A DNA stretch of 64,000 nt from Corynebacterium vitaeruminis (GTDB lineage Bacteria > Actinomycetota > Actinomycetes > Mycobacteriales > Mycobacteriaceae), in assembly GCF_001054325.1 (NCBI RefSeq), contig NZ_JVVM01000016.1:41978-105977 (forward strand), read 5' to 3'. A program made the translations under genes and the position numbers. This document shows positions 24,086-34,286 of this stretch, in pieces; position 1 is the first letter of the stretch; each line of letters starts with the position of its first letter. The notes under the pieces were generated by a model. The model was not told where the DNA came from, did no database searches, and saw nothing but the letters and a program-made list of their open reading frames with translations.

Positions 24086-26103
24086 TACTTGTAGTTCCTT
24101 GTCATGAGCGGGACGGCTTCGAAGGTGAGCGGCTCGGCGTGGCGAATGAATTCGTGACCGGACTGATCCCATGCAGGACCGTTGTTGCCTCGCTCCCATG
24201 CGGAAACGAAGCACCAGTTAGCATCATCGCGCTCTGCCTCGCCATCTTCGGAGATGTGGTCATCGCGGTAGTGAGCACCGCAGGACTCATCGCGGTCGAG
24301 GGCGTCGACACACATGAGCTCACCGAGGTCGATGTAGTCAGCAACGCGGTTAGCGTACTCGAGCTGCTGGTTCATCTCATTCGGCTCACCCGGGATGAAC
24401 AGGTCAGACCAGAATGCCTTACGCAGTTCGCGGATCTCCTTGATGCCGCGAGCCAGGTCTTCCTTGTTACGGGCCACACCGCAGTCGCGGTAGAGGATCT
24501 CACCGAGCTGGCGGTGGAAGTACTCAGCGCCGTGCTTACCCTGGATGCTCATCAGCTTGTCCAGACGAGCCTGAGCGCGATTCAGAGCTTCCTTGGCCTC
24601 CGGGGCATCCTCAGCCAGGCGGTCAGTGCCGAGCAGTGGGCCGAGGTAGTTCGGAATGGTGAACGGCAGGGTGAACCAACCGTCGACCGAACCGGACAGC
24701 AGGGAATTTGCACCCAGACGGTTTGCACCGTGGTAGGTCCAGGATGCCTCGCCACCGGTGAACAGACCCGGGATGGAAGTCATCTGGTTGAAGTCAGACC
24801 ACAGGCCACCCATGGTGAAGTGACAGGTCGGAGCAATACGCATCGGAACCTTGTACGGGTCCTCACCGATTGCCTCTTCGTACATCTGAATCAGGTTCGA
24901 GTAGCGTTCCTTGATGACCGGCTGGCCCAGGCGCTCAATTGCGTCACGCAGATCCAGGTAGACGGAGTTCTTCAGCGGGCCGACACCGTAGCCAGCGTTA
25001 ATCTGCTGAGAGTTGGCACGGGAAGCGACGTCACGCGGGACGAGGTTACCGAATGCCGGGTAGCGACGCTCCAGGAAGTAGTCGCGCTCGTCCTCCGGAA
25101 TGTCGTTGGCCGGGCGCTCGTCGCCCTTCTTCTTCGGGGTCCAAATACGAGCGTCGTTACGCAGGGACTCAGACATCAGAATGGTCTTCGACTGCCAGTG
25201 CGCGTTGACCGGAAGACCGGTCGGGTGGAACTGGATGAAGGACGGGGATGCGAAGTAAGCACCCTGGTCGTATGCACGCATGATGGCCGAAGCGTTGGAG
25301 TTCTTGGCCAGCGTGGACATGTGGTAAACGTTGCCGTAACCACCGGTAGCCAGAATAACTGCGTGAGCAGTGTGAATGGTCAGCTCACCGTTGATGAGGT
25401 TACGCATGATGGCACCCTGGCAACGGCCATCGGCGACGATGATGTCAACCAGCTCGTTGTGGGTGAAGATCTCGACGTTGCCGAGACCAATCTGGCGCTG
25501 CAGAGCCGAGGTGGTCGACAGCTGCAGCTGCTGACCTGTCTGGCCACGGGTGTAGTACGTACGGGAAACCTGCACACCACCGAAGGAACGGGTAGCCAGG
25601 GTACCGCCGTACTCGCGAGCGAACGGAGCACCAATTGCATTCAGGTGGTCGATGACGCGGACGGACTCGACGGCCAGACGCCAGCAGTCGTTCTCGCGGC
25701 AGCGGTAGTCGCCGCCCTTAACGGTGTCCTTGACGTGGCGGTAAGCGCCGTCGTTGTCCACCTTCTTACCGCGAGCGGAGTTGACACCACCCTGTGCAGC
25801 GATGGAGTGCGCACGGCGCGGAGCGTCGTGGTAGGTGAAGACCTGCACGTCGTAGCCGAGCTCACCGAGAGCGGCAGCGGCAGCGCCACCAGCCAGACCG
25901 GTACCGACGACCATGACGCGGAACTTACGACGGTTCAGTGGCGAGACCAGGTTGGCGTGATCCTTCTGGTACTGCCAGTGGTCCTTCATGGAGACCTTGT
26001 CGCCCGGGGAGTTATCGGTCAGAACCTTGCCGATCTTGACCCCGTCGACAACGCTTTCCGGCGCGCGGAAGTCCGCAGCGACGGTTGCTTCAGTGTTAGT
26101 CAT
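24085..26103 (-). CDS. sdhA: Succinate dehydrogenase flavoprotein subunit
   Basis: 672 residues. FAD Rossmann motif VMVVGTGLAGGAAAAALGELG at about 63-83; HSIAAQGGVNSA carries the covalent flavin histidine region; SFIQFHPTGLP and RMIAPTCHFTMGG-like sequence (MRIAPTCHFTMGGLW) provide substrate-binding residues; GANRLGANSLL closes the FAD site. Catalyses succinate to fumarate. Of the Bacillus/Corynebacterium type that works with a single five-helix cytochrome b subunit. It lies 20 nt after sdhC in the operon. Confidence 0.97.
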   Translation of the reverse strand: MTNTEATVAADFRAPESVVDGVKIGKVLTDNSPGDKVSMKDHWQYQKDHANLVSPLNRRKFRVMVVGTGLAGGAAAAALGELGYDVQVFTYHDAPRRAHSIAAQGGVNSARGKKVDNDGAYRHVKDTVKGGDYRCRENDCWRLAVESVRVIDHLNAIGAPFAREYGGTLATRSFGGVQVSRTYYTRGQTGQQLQLSTTSALQRQIGLGNVEIFTHNELVDIIVADGRCQGAIMRNLINGELTIHTAHAVILATGGYGNVYHMSTLAKNSNASAIMRAYDQGAYFASPSFIQFHPTGLPVNAHWQSKTILMSESLRNDARIWTPKKKGDERPANDIPEDERDYFLERRYPAFGNLVPRDVASRANSQQINAGYGVGPLKNSVYLDLRDAIERLGQPVIKERYSNLIQMYEEAIGEDPYKVPMRIAPTCHFTMGGLWSDFNQMTSIPGLFTGGEASWTYHGANRLGANSLLSGSVDGWFTLPFTIPNYLGPLLGTDRLAEDAPEAKEALNRAQARLDKLMSIQGKHGAEYFHRQLGEILYRDCGVARNKEDLARGIKEIRELRKAFWSDLFIPGEPNEMNQQLEYANRVADYIDLGELMCVDALDRDESCGAHYRDDHISEDGEAERDDANWCFVSAWERGNNGPAWDQSGHEFIRHAEPLTFEAVPLMTRNYK

Positions 26104-26123
26104 TGTAAATTTTCCTCCTCGAC

Positions 26124-26858
26124 CTACAACGCGACGAGCACGTAAACGGGGATGATGATGTTGCCGACAACAACCAGCAGCGGCAGCAGGCCGGACAGGA
26201 ACAAGAGAACCTTGCGCCAGCGCTTACCCGTGATACCGAGGTCGGAAGTAGCGGTCCACAGACCGTGGGACAGGTGCATCAGCAGAGCGAGCTGCGCAAT
26301 GATGTACCAAACAACAACACCCGGACGGGAGAAGGACGCAACCACGTTCTGGTATGCGGCACCGTTCTCGAAGGAAGCCGGGGCAACGCCAGCGCCGATG
26401 GTCAGGTCCAGCAGGTGGAAGATGATGAAGGCCAGCAGCACGATGCCGGTAATGACCATCGAGCGTGCAGTAAAGGTGTTCCAGCTGGACACCATGCCCT
26501 CACGGCGGAACTTGCCGCGGGACTGCTTAGCACGCGCGGCCAGGGTGAGGCCACCAAAAATGTGCAGGATAATAGCTACCAGCAGGACGATGCGGAAGAC
26601 CCACAGAACGCCCTCTTCCGGAATTGCATCCTTACCGACAGTGCGCAGGAAGGTCGCGTATGCGTTGAAGTCATCCTCGCCAGCGAAAATCTTCAGGTTA
26701 CCCAGCATGTGGACAATAACGAAGAGGCCAAACAGCACGCCAGTGACGGCCATGGTCAGCTTCAGAGCCCATGAAGGGTATTTAGGCTGCTCGCGCAGCG
26801 GTTCTACATTAATTTTGCCGTGCGCGATTGCGTCACGGTTTGAACTTTTAACAGTCAT
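26124..26858 (-). CDS. sdhC: Succinate dehydrogenase cytochrome b subunit
   Basis: 244 residues with five membrane helices, the single-anchor (type B) form. Histidines within helices, including VIVHMLGNLKIF, ILHIFGG, IIFHLLDL and LLMHLSHGLW, are placed to ligate two haems. Receives electrons from SdhB and reduces menaquinone. The ATG at 26858 has a strong GGAGG ribosome-binding site. First gene of the sdhCAB operon. Its own upstream region (26859-27110) contains a promoter and carbon-regulator-like motifs. Confidence 0.95.
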   Translation of the reverse strand: MTVKSSNRDAIAHGKINVEPLREQPKYPSWALKLTMAVTGVLFGLFVIVHMLGNLKIFAGEDDFNAYATFLRTVGKDAIPEEGVLWVFRIVLLVAIILHIFGGLTLAARAKQSRGKFRREGMVSSWNTFTARSMVITGIVLLAFIIFHLLDLTIGAGVAPASFENGAAYQNVVASFSRPGVVVWYIIAQLALLMHLSHGLWTATSDLGITGKRWRKVLLFLSGLLPLLVVVGNIIIPVYVLVAL

Positions 26859-26869
26859 GGCACCTCCAG

Positions 26870-26960
26870 TGTCATATTCACTCTAAAGTCACACAGCGCC
26901 TGGTAAACATTTTTCCCCCTTTTGGGTGGGGATTTTCACAGGTTACCTAGGCTTTTTCTC
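26870..26960 (-). promoter_or_regulatory. sdhCAB promoter region
   Basis: A TAGAGT box (26880-26885) would start transcription about 15 nt before the sdhC ATG. Upstream, C4 and G5 runs (CCCCACCC and GGGGG on the minus strand) fit the loose RamA binding pattern, and TGTGA half-sites resemble GlxR sites. RamA and GlxR are established regulators of sdhCAB in C. glutamicum; here the sites are only sequence-like. The remainder of 26887-27348 is AT-rich and holds one terminator but no gene. Confidence 0.4.
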
Positions 26961-27111
26961 CGCCTTTTCTCAGGTTATCGCATTTTCGCGACTTTTGACG
27001 TCGTCGCTGTATATAACCTCTTCGCCACCTTAAAAACGCGCCTACCCCGACTTTTGCCGTTTTTCTACCGACCCAAGGCAACTAATAACGCAACACAAAT
27101 AGCACGAAAAT

Positions 27112-27141
27112 AAAAAACCGCCCACTTTTCTCAGGTGGACG
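27112..27141 (-). terminator. Terminator downstream of the GH65 gene
   Basis: On the minus strand CGTCCACC pairs with GTGGGCGG (one mismatch, 8-nt loop) and is followed by TTTTTTATTTT. It lies about 210 nt beyond the GH65 stop codon. Confidence 0.7.
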
Positions 27142-27348
27142 ATTTTAATTCTCAATAATTATGTTGCGAAATTCTTTATTTTTCACCCCTGCCGAATTCC
27201 CCAACGGCCCAAATAGCCACCCCCAACAGGCAATCCCCCCCTGCCTTGTTCGCAGTTTCGTTCGGAGAATCCCGGGATTCGTACTCCTAACCCCCTGTAG
27301 GCCGCACAGACACTGACCAATTGGCGCCGTGCAGCCGAAACCGTCCGA

Positions 27349-29937
27349 CTACCCCTCGTTCTGTTCCGGCTTAGTCATCACCACGGTCAACGGCTCCGGC
27401 CCAATAATCACCTCATGGCCAGCAACCATGATTGGCCCAACCTGGTGGTCGCCCTCCTCCAAAACGACTTCCACCGTGCGGCCACGCACCGTCACCCGGA
27501 TACGACAACCATGAATAGTGACTCGGTACGTCAGACCACTCCAGTCTTCCGGCAGACGCGGATCGATACTGTAGCGGCCATCGTGGTCGCGGAAACCACC
27601 GAATCCATAGACCAGGGACTGCCACACTCCACCGGCAGATGCGACGTGGACACCATCGGCAGCGTTGCCATGCAAGTTCGCCAGGTCCACATAGAGTCCG
27701 CGTAGGAAGAAGTCCATTGCCTGCTCCTGCAGGCCCAACTCGGCCGCAACAATGGACTGCACAACGGCGGACAGCGAGGAATCACCAGTGGTGAGCGGAT
27801 CGTAATACATGTAGTCTGCGCGCTTTTGTTCCGTCGTAAAGCGATTGCCCATGAGGAAAAGCGCAAGGACGACGTCCGCCTGCTTAATGACTTGGTGACG
27901 GTAGATCGTCAGCGGGTGGTAATGCAGCAGCAGCGGGCGCAGGGGGCCAACCTCGGGATCGTCGAGATTCCAACGCTTGCGCAGTAGGAACTGGTCATCC
28001 TGAGGGTGAATGCCGAGCTTCTCATCGAACGGGATGTACATCGCCTCAGCGGCCTGCTCCCACTCTTCAACCTCGCGCTCGGTAAGGTCGAAGCGGTTGG
28101 TCAGTTCGCGATAGGCAGCAGGGCGATCACGCTTCATCTGCTTGACGACGTCCGCAGCAACCCGCAGGTTATACTGCGCCATCACGTTGGTGTACAGGTT
28201 GTTGTTCACCACCGTGTTGTACTCATCTGGACCGGTGACGCTGTGAATCTGGAACTCTCGATGCTCGGCATCGAAGAATCCCAGCGACATCCAGAATCTG
28301 GCCGTGCCGAGCAGCAGATCCGTGCCCTCCTTGAGCAGGAACTCCTCATCGCCGGAGGCATAGACGTACTTCATCATTGCGTATACGATGTCCGCATCGA
28401 TGTGGTACTGCGCCGTGCCGGCCTCAAAGTAGGCCGAGGACTCCTGACCATTGATAGTGCGCCACGGGAAGAGGGCACCGTCGTGCGCCAGTTCGTCGGC
28501 ACGCGCCCACGCGGCTTCGAGCATGTCCCAGCGGAAGCGCATGGCATTGCGTGAGAATTGTGGCGACGTATAAGTAAGGAATGGGGTCACGTAGATTTCC
28601 GTGTCCCAGAAGTAGTGGCCGCCGTAGCCGGTGCCGGTCATTCCCTTGGCCGGCACACCTTGGAATTCGGCGCGGGCGGCAGCCTGGATAATCTGCCAAA
28701 TATTCCAGCGCACTGCCTGCTGAATCTCCGGCTGGTTGTAGATGACAACGTCGGAGCGCTCCCAGAAGTGTTCGAGCCACTCCTCCTGGTTTTCCATCAG
28801 ACCCAGCATGCCAATGCGGCCGACGCGGTTCAGTGTGCGCTCACAGCGGAATGCGAGTTCTTCGGCGCGCACCTTGCGGGAGGAGTGGTAGGACACCAGC
28901 TTCTCCAGGCGGATGACCGTTCCGACAGGCGCATCGAGGTTAAACAGCGCACTGGCCGCGTCGGGCTCGGTCGACTGTGAAACCTCCACGAACGGTTCGG
29001 TGCCGTCGGAAGTGCGGACAGTAAAGGTGTGGTCCATGGAGGTGGCCACGGTCATACCGGAGTTTGCGCAGCGATAGCCCAGTGTCGAGCGCTGCCCATG
29101 CGCCGATTCCGACTGAAATGCCGGAATGAGAACGCGGTCTTCCAGCGCCTCGGCGCGACGGGGATCCAGTTCGGTGCCCTGCGCCTTGGCGGCATCGTGG
29201 TACTCGTCCTCGCCGTCCTGTCGGTTGAGGATCTGCGAGTTAATCATCACCGCAGCATCCGCATCCAGCAGCTCGACTTCCAGACTCATCGCGGCGACAT
29301 GCTTTTCCTGGAAAGACACCATGCGCTCAGAGGTGACGCGAACGTGCTTGCCACCCGGGGTGCGCCAAGTGAACCGACGACGCAGCACACCCTCACGGAA
29401 ATCCAGGCTACGTTCGTAGTCGCTGACCTCAGCATTGCCGAGACGCAGGGGCTCATCGTCAATGTAGAGACGCATTGCCTTGGCGTCCGGAGCGTTGGCA
29501 ATCGTCTGCCCCTGGCGGGCTAAGCCGTAGGCGTCCTCGGCGTGCCTAATGGGCCATGTCTCATGCAGACCATTGATATAAGTGCCGTGTTCACTGGAGT
29601 CACGGCCCTCCGGCGGGTTGCCACGCATGCCGATGTACCCGTTCGACAGCGCAAACAGCGTCTCGCCCAAACCGAGCGGGAGGCCGTTCGGCTTCGTCTC
29701 AATCAGACGCCACTCATCGACCGGAGTGATGTCTCGATCCATGAGCCCCTCGGCATTCACCAGGTGGTGGTGCTTATCCGCACGACCCGCCGGGAAGTTG
29801 CGACGCTGCTTACGACGAACTGGGGACACCGTCTCCTCCTGTTTTTCAGCCTCGGCGGTCTCCGCGTCGTGACCCCGCCCCTGCGGAATCACACGCTCGG
29901 TCTCGTCGACTGCTGCTGTGGTCGAATCGTTGGCCAT
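27349..29937 (-). CDS. Glycoside hydrolase family 65 disaccharide phosphorylase/hydrolase
   Basis: 862 residues from ATG 29937, which has GGAAGG 6 nt upstream; an in-frame start at 29964 is less supported. The first ~75 residues are charged and disordered. Then an amino-terminal beta domain beginning with VDEWRLIETK, an (alpha/alpha)6 catalytic barrel with the general acid Glu in VTGPDEYNTVVNNN, and the conserved phosphate-site sequence TTGDSSLSAVVQ-like (PLTTGDSSLS). Family members cleave maltose, trehalose, kojibiose or related sugars with phosphate to give beta-glucose 1-phosphate. The neighbouring beta-phosphoglucomutase fits a phosphorylase. The disaccharide cannot be told from sequence. 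Confidence 0.92.
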   Translation of the reverse strand: MANDSTTAAVDETERVIPQGRGHDAETAEAEKQEETVSPVRRKQRRNFPAGRADKHHHLVNAEGLMDRDITPVDEWRLIETKPNGLPLGLGETLFALSNGYIGMRGNPPEGRDSSEHGTYINGLHETWPIRHAEDAYGLARQGQTIANAPDAKAMRLYIDDEPLRLGNAEVSDYERSLDFREGVLRRRFTWRTPGGKHVRVTSERMVSFQEKHVAAMSLEVELLDADAAVMINSQILNRQDGEDEYHDAAKAQGTELDPRRAEALEDRVLIPAFQSESAHGQRSTLGYRCANSGMTVATSMDHTFTVRTSDGTEPFVEVSQSTEPDAASALFNLDAPVGTVIRLEKLVSYHSSRKVRAEELAFRCERTLNRVGRIGMLGLMENQEEWLEHFWERSDVVIYNQPEIQQAVRWNIWQIIQAAARAEFQGVPAKGMTGTGYGGHYFWDTEIYVTPFLTYTSPQFSRNAMRFRWDMLEAAWARADELAHDGALFPWRTINGQESSAYFEAGTAQYHIDADIVYAMMKYVYASGDEEFLLKEGTDLLLGTARFWMSLGFFDAEHREFQIHSVTGPDEYNTVVNNNLYTNVMAQYNLRVAADVVKQMKRDRPAAYRELTNRFDLTEREVEEWEQAAEAMYIPFDEKLGIHPQDDQFLLRKRWNLDDPEVGPLRPLLLHYHPLTIYRHQVIKQADVVLALFLMGNRFTTEQKRADYMYYDPLTTGDSSLSAVVQSIVAAELGLQEQAMDFFLRGLYVDLANLHGNAADGVHVASAGGVWQSLVYGFGGFRDHDGRYSIDPRLPEDWSGLTYRVTIHGCRIRVTVRGRTVEVVLEEGDHQVGPIMVAGHEVIIGPEPLTVVMTKPEQNEG

Positions 29938-29979
29938 GATGCCTTCCGGTTTTCTCTCAGCCATTTGTCACGAGCCAGC

Positions 29980-30753
29980 CTAGACGAGTTCCGCCAAGTC
30001 GCTGACCACAATGTCGGCGCCCGCTCGGCGCAGCGCTTCTGCGCCAGCACCGCGGTCAACACCAATGACCAGACCAAATGCGCCGGCTGCACCCGCTTGC
30101 ACACCGCTGATGGCATCCTCGACCACCACAGCATCGCGCGGTGCCACCCCCAGATTCTCCGCCGCGTACACGAAAGTATCGGCGGCTGGCTTACCCGACA
30201 GGTTGTTCTCGTGCGCCACCACGCCGTCAACAATCTCCACGAACCGCTCACGCAGCCCAGCGGCCGTCAGCACCGGCACCGCGTTCTTCGACGAGCTAAC
30301 CACCGCCAACTGCGGTTTTTCGCTTGCCGACGGGTCCTCAGCGCCCTGTAGCTCGTCGAGCAGCGCAACCGACCCCGGGTAGGCCTCAATTCCCTTCTCG
30401 ACTCGCGCCAGGAAGTCATCATTCTTGCGCTTCCCGAGCCCCACAATCGTCTCGTCTTTCGCTGTGTCTTCATCGCTACCGTGTGGCAGCGAGATGCCGC
30501 GAGATTCCAGGATTGCTGCGATGCCCTCATCGCGGCGGCGGCCATCGAGGTAGGTGAAGTAGTCCTCCTCTGTGTAGGCCGAGACACCCTTGTGCTCGAA
30601 GTAGTCGCTAAACATGTCCGCCCACGCCTGCTCGTGCACATCGGCGGTGGGGGTAATCACTCCGTCGAGGTCAAACAGGATTGCGCCCGCGCTGCGGAGG
30701 AATTCTTTGGCCTTGGCAAGCTTGGTAGCACTGTCGGTCGTGGAATTAGTCAT
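29980..30753 (-). CDS. Beta-phosphoglucomutase (HAD superfamily)
   Basis: 257 residues from ATG 30753 (AAGGAG about 10 nt upstream). HAD motif I AILFDLDGVITPTADVHEQAW with nucleophile and acid/base aspartates, cap domain about 60-130, motif II VVSSSKN, lysine in LSGKPAADTFVYA, and motif IV VVVEDAISGVQAG. Converts beta-glucose 1-phosphate from the adjacent GH65 enzyme to glucose 6-phosphate. 42 nt separate the two genes, which form one operon; the pair is also adjacent in mycobacteria. Confidence 0.93.
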   Translation of the reverse strand: MTNSTTDSATKLAKAKEFLRSAGAILFDLDGVITPTADVHEQAWADMFSDYFEHKGVSAYTEEDYFTYLDGRRRDEGIAAILESRGISLPHGSDEDTAKDETIVGLGKRKNDDFLARVEKGIEAYPGSVALLDELQGAEDPSASEKPQLAVVSSSKNAVPVLTAAGLRERFVEIVDGVVAHENNLSGKPAADTFVYAAENLGVAPRDAVVVEDAISGVQAGAAGAFGLVIGVDRGAGAEALRRAGADIVVSDLAELV

Positions 30754-30938
30754 GGGGTCGCAGCTCCTTGGACGTTGCAGACTGCATATTCGCAATTAAC
30801 TTCTCAATCAACGCTAGCAACGTTGCCCCTACCCCGCTTGTGAACCCGGGTATCTCGGCGGCGGGAACATGGTGCGCTTCCAACGGGGGCACCCAACGCG
30901 GGCGTTCCCAGCACAAGCCCGCCCCGCACCGACAAATA

Positions 30939-31005
30939 AAACTGCCGACGCGCACGCGGAATTGGCATCAGAGGTTTGCCAATACCACCTACACACCGGC
31001 AGTTT
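30939..31005 (-). terminator. Nested-hairpin terminator of malate synthase
   Basis: Outer stem AAACTGCCG (30939-30947) with CGGCAGTTT (30997-31005); inner stem ATTGGCA (30961-30967) with TGCCAAT (30977-30983). On the minus strand the outer arm is followed by TTATTTG. The rest of 30754-31056 must hold the promoter of the phosphoglucomutase operon; no clear box is seen. Confidence 0.6.
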
Positions 31006-31056
31006 GGGTAGCTATTTTGTTATTTCAGGCTCGGCATGCCACAGCCTGACCCAGAA

Positions 31057-33267
31057 TTAGTCCTGGTCGATGCCCTCGCGCTTCTTGAACTCCAGGCGAC
31101 GGCGGTGCAGAATCGGCTCGGTGTAACCAGACGGCTGGTTCACACCATCAAGGATGAGCTCCTTGGCAGCCTGGAAACCGATGGACTTGTCGAAGTCCGG
31201 AGCCATCGGCAGGTATGCCTCATCGCCCTCGTTCTGGCGGTCAACAACCTCGGCCATACGCTGAAGCGAATCAATGATCTGCTCCTCGGTGACAACACCG
31301 TGCAGCAGCCAGTTAGCCAGAGTCTGGGAGGAAATACGCAGGGTAGCGCGATCCTCCATCAGGTCAACATCGTTGATGTCCGGCACCTTGGAGCAGCCAA
31401 CACCCTGCTCAACCCAGCGGATAACGTAACCCAGGATGGACTGGCAGTTATTATCCAGCTCGTTAGCCTTGTCCTCATCGGACCAGTCAGCGCCCGGCTC
31501 ACCAGCCTTAGCTGCTGCTACCGGGATGGTGAGCAGGTCACCAAAGGTGTCGCGGCGACCGTCGGTAAGCAGCTTGTCCTGAACGCCGAAGACGTCGACC
31601 TCGTGGTAGTGAGTAGCGTGCAGCACACCACCGGTCGGGGACGGAACCCACGCGGTGGAAGCACCCTGCTTCGGCTGACCAATCTTCTGCTCCAGCAGCT
31701 CAGCCATCTGCTCGGTCATAGCCCACATACCCTTACCAATCTGGGCCTTGCCCTGCAGGCCGTGCGCCAGGCCGGAGTCAACGTTGTTGTCCTCGTAAGC
31801 CAGCATCCACGGAGCGGTCTTCTGAACAGCCTTGCGGAACATCGGACCAGCCTGGATGGAGGTGTGGATCTCATCACCAGTACGGTCCATGAAGCCGGTG
31901 TTAATGAAGACCACACGCTCGGAGACAGCCTTGATGGCAGCGTCCAGGTTGACGGAGGTACGACGCTCCTCATCCATCAGGCCGACCTTCAGGGTGTTGT
32001 GCGGCAGACCCAGCAGCTTCTCCACATCAGCGAACAGCTCATTAGTGAAAGCAGCCTCATCCGGGCCGTGCTGCTTCGGCTTCACAATGTAAATCGAACC
32101 AGTACGGGAGTTCTTACGTGCGTTGTCCTGGTCCAAGCCCGGGATTGCACACACAGCGGTGATGACGGCATCCATGATGCCCTCGAAGATCTCCTCGCCG
32201 TCGCGGTCGAGGATGGCCGGGTTCTGCATCAGGTGACCGACGTTACGAACCAGGTTCAGGGAACGACCGTGCAGGGTGACCTCGGAACCGTCAAGAGCGG
32301 TGTAGGTGCGGTCGTCGTTGATGGTACGAGACAGCTTCTTGCCGCCACGGGTGAACTCGACTGCGAGGTCACCGACGTTCAGGCCGAGCCAGTTGGTGTA
32401 ACCCAAGGTCTTGTCGGCAGCGTCAACTGCGGCGACAGAATCCTCGAGGTCCATGATGTTGGTGACAGCGGCTTCCAGGATGATGTCCTTGACGCCGGCC
32501 TTGTCGGTCTTGCCGACCGGGGACTCCGGATCGATCAGCAGCTGGATGTGCAGACCGTTGTGCTTGAAGTAAATGGACTCCGGTGCGTCCTTGTCACCGG
32601 TGTAGCCGACCAGGGTCTCCGGCTCGCGCAGACCAGAGGTAGCGTCACCTTCCAGCGTTGCCTGCAGGTGACCGTCGACAATGTCGTAAGAGGTGACGTC
32701 CGCGTGGGAACCGTCGACCAGCGGCAGAGCCTTGTCCAGGAAGTTACGGCCCCATGCGATAACGCGGTCACCACGAACCTTGTTGTAGCCCGGGGTGTCC
32801 TTCTCCGCACCGCCATCTTCAGCAATGGCGTTGGTGCCGTACAGCGCGTCGTAAAGCGAGCCCCAGCGTGCGTTTGCGGCGTTGATGGCGAAACGGGCGT
32901 TGAGCACCGGCACGACCAGCTGCGGACCGGCGGTGGAGGTGATCTCGGTGTCGACACCCTCGGTGGTGACCTGGAAATCACCCGGGTTGTCAACGAGGTA
33001 GCCAATTTCCTTCAGGAATGCGACGTACTCGTCCTGGTTCTGCTTACCCGGGTGCTCCTTGTACCAAGCGTCGAGCTTTTCCTGCAGCTCGTCGCGCTTG
33101 GCCAGCAGCTCGCGGTTGCGCGGAGTGTACTTAGCGACAATATCACCGAAGCCGCTCCAGAACGCGTCCTTGTCCTCAATGCCGGCGGCGGGGAGTGCGG
33201 TGTCATTAACGAAGTCGTAAAGAACCTTCGCGACCTGCATTCCACCTGCCGAAATACGCTGTGCCAT
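31057..33267 (-). CDS. glcB: Malate synthase G
   Basis: Glyoxylate-cycle enzyme that condenses glyoxylate and acetyl-CoA to malate. 736 residues from ATG 33267, which has GAGGAGAGCA upstream; a longer start at 33303 is not supported. Monomeric G-type TIM-barrel enzyme: VGRNVGHLM-like segment ([15 protein letters not shown]), [24 protein letters not shown] and [16 protein letters not shown] match the family's active-site loops. Called aceB in C. glutamicum. Divergent from aceA over about 1 kb of shared control DNA. Confidence 0.97.
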   Translation of the reverse strand: MAQRISAGGMQVAKVLYDFVNDTALPAAGIEDKDAFWSGFGDIVAKYTPRNRELLAKRDELQEKLDAWYKEHPGKQNQDEYVAFLKEIGYLVDNPGDFQVTTEGVDTEITSTAGPQLVVPVLNARFAINAANARWGSLYDALYGTNAIAEDGGAEKDTPGYNKVRGDRVIAWGRNFLDKALPLVDGSHADVTSYDIVDGHLQATLEGDATSGLREPETLVGYTGDKDAPESIYFKHNGLHIQLLIDPESPVGKTDKAGVKDIILEAAVTNIMDLEDSVAAVDAADKTLGYTNWLGLNVGDLAVEFTRGGKKLSRTINDDRTYTALDGSEVTLHGRSLNLVRNVGHLMQNPAILDRDGEEIFEGIMDAVITAVCAIPGLDQDNARKNSRTGSIYIVKPKQHGPDEAAFTNELFADVEKLLGLPHNTLKVGLMDEERRTSVNLDAAIKAVSERVVFINTGFMDRTGDEIHTSIQAGPMFRKAVQKTAPWMLAYEDNNVDSGLAHGLQGKAQIGKGMWAMTEQMAELLEQKIGQPKQGASTAWVPSPTGGVLHATHYHEVDVFGVQDKLLTDGRRDTFGDLLTIPVAAAKAGEPGADWSDEDKANELDNNCQSILGYVIRWVEQGVGCSKVPDINDVDLMEDRATLRISSQTLANWLLHGVVTEEQIIDSLQRMAEVVDRQNEGDEAYLPMAPDFDKSIGFQAAKELILDGVNQPSGYTEPILHRRRLEFKKREGIDQD

Positions 33268-34286
33268 TGCTCTCCTCAAAACTATTGATTGCAATTTGCT
33301 CACCCAGCCACGGCCACGTCAGCGGCTCACGCACTGGATGCGTTGTTCCCCTACTGTATGTGATTCGGCGCACTTATGAACCCCCTTTTTCCATAACCGC
33401 CGCCCGCCGGGCCGGCATAGCGCCGCTCACATTTGCCGTTTCTTTCGCTTTACGACGAATCCCCTCGCGAGCAAACCCCACCCCTTCCAAATGACCATTC
33501 GGGCATTCCATCTTGGGGGCCACAAATCACTCTTCCCACCCGCGTTGACCCCGACACGCCTGCCGCTCTTTCCTTGACCACCGAACACCACACGCGACGA
33601 GAAAACCCTATCCCGCACAGAGCTTTACTGTTGTGACCTGCATCTCAAGGGCCACTGACCAATCGCGCCGGAGCAGCACCCGCCTTCGAGCCACGCCACG
33701 AATGCGAGACGACAGCCGGAACTCTAGCCACTCCCCAGGGAGATTCAGTCGGGGTATTGGCGGCATGTTGGCGGTGTATTTGGAAGCCCGTTTCTGCTTC
33801 CACGGCCGCAATTTCGGGGGTAACTGGCCACCCCCCTAAACTCCCAACAGTGTTAGCGACATAATTCGATATTTACCAAAATATAAATCACCCCAAAGCG
33901 GGGGGAGCATTATTAGCGAGACCACCACAGAGAAATAACAGTACAAATGTACCGGCCGGTCACAGGCGAAATTCACTAAACCCAAGCTACACATTGCAAT
34001 GTTTGCAATCTTCGCAAGTGTTATTCGGGTTACATACTTGAATTCACACCCTAAGCTGCTTGACGAACTCAGCGCTATGCCCCAAAATGTGAAATATGGC
34101 ACGCGGAAGCGGACATTGTTTTTGTCCACGTGTTTGTGTGTAGGGGTACAGCACTTTCCTGCCGTCCCCTGCATTCAAGTGACGCCGCGGTCACTATCGG
34201 GTCAGCCTGTAGATCGGTTCTGTTGGAATTGTTCTTAAGTCAGCACCCGGAGTTCAAAAAGCAAGCAAAAGGAAGTGACTCCGTTT
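33268..34286. promoter_or_regulatory. Divergent control region of the glyoxylate cycle genes
   Basis: About 1 kb, AT-richer than its surroundings, with no convincing gene. On the glcB side: TACAGT box at 33353-33358 and GCAAATTGCAATC near 33286-33298. In the middle: TGTGACCTGCATCTCA (33632-33647), one base off the GlxR pattern TGTGA-N6-TCACA; ACCGGCCGGT palindrome (33951-33960). On the aceA side: ACCCCAAAGCGGGGGG (33890-33905), which fits RamA's C/G-run pattern; and ACATTGCAATGT (33991-34002) with TTTGCAATCTTCGCAAGTG after it, which resembles RamB boxes. RamA, RamB and GlxR control these genes in C. glutamicum; the individual sites here are inferred. Confidence 0.5.

Noticed and set aside
24139..26145. 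A 668-codon open frame on the strand opposite sdhA
   Set aside because: It mirrors sdhA codon by codon and has no domain features; strong codon bias in GC-rich genes leaves the opposite strand open. The same applies to the long frames opposite glcB (31036-33288), aceA (34254-35474), lpd (37523-39001), the flippase gene (42630-44072) and topA (61813-63249).
33836..34174. A 112-codon frame in the aceA-glcB gap
   Set aside because: No ribosome-binding site, no recognisable sequence and overlap with the regulatory motifs; treated as non-coding.
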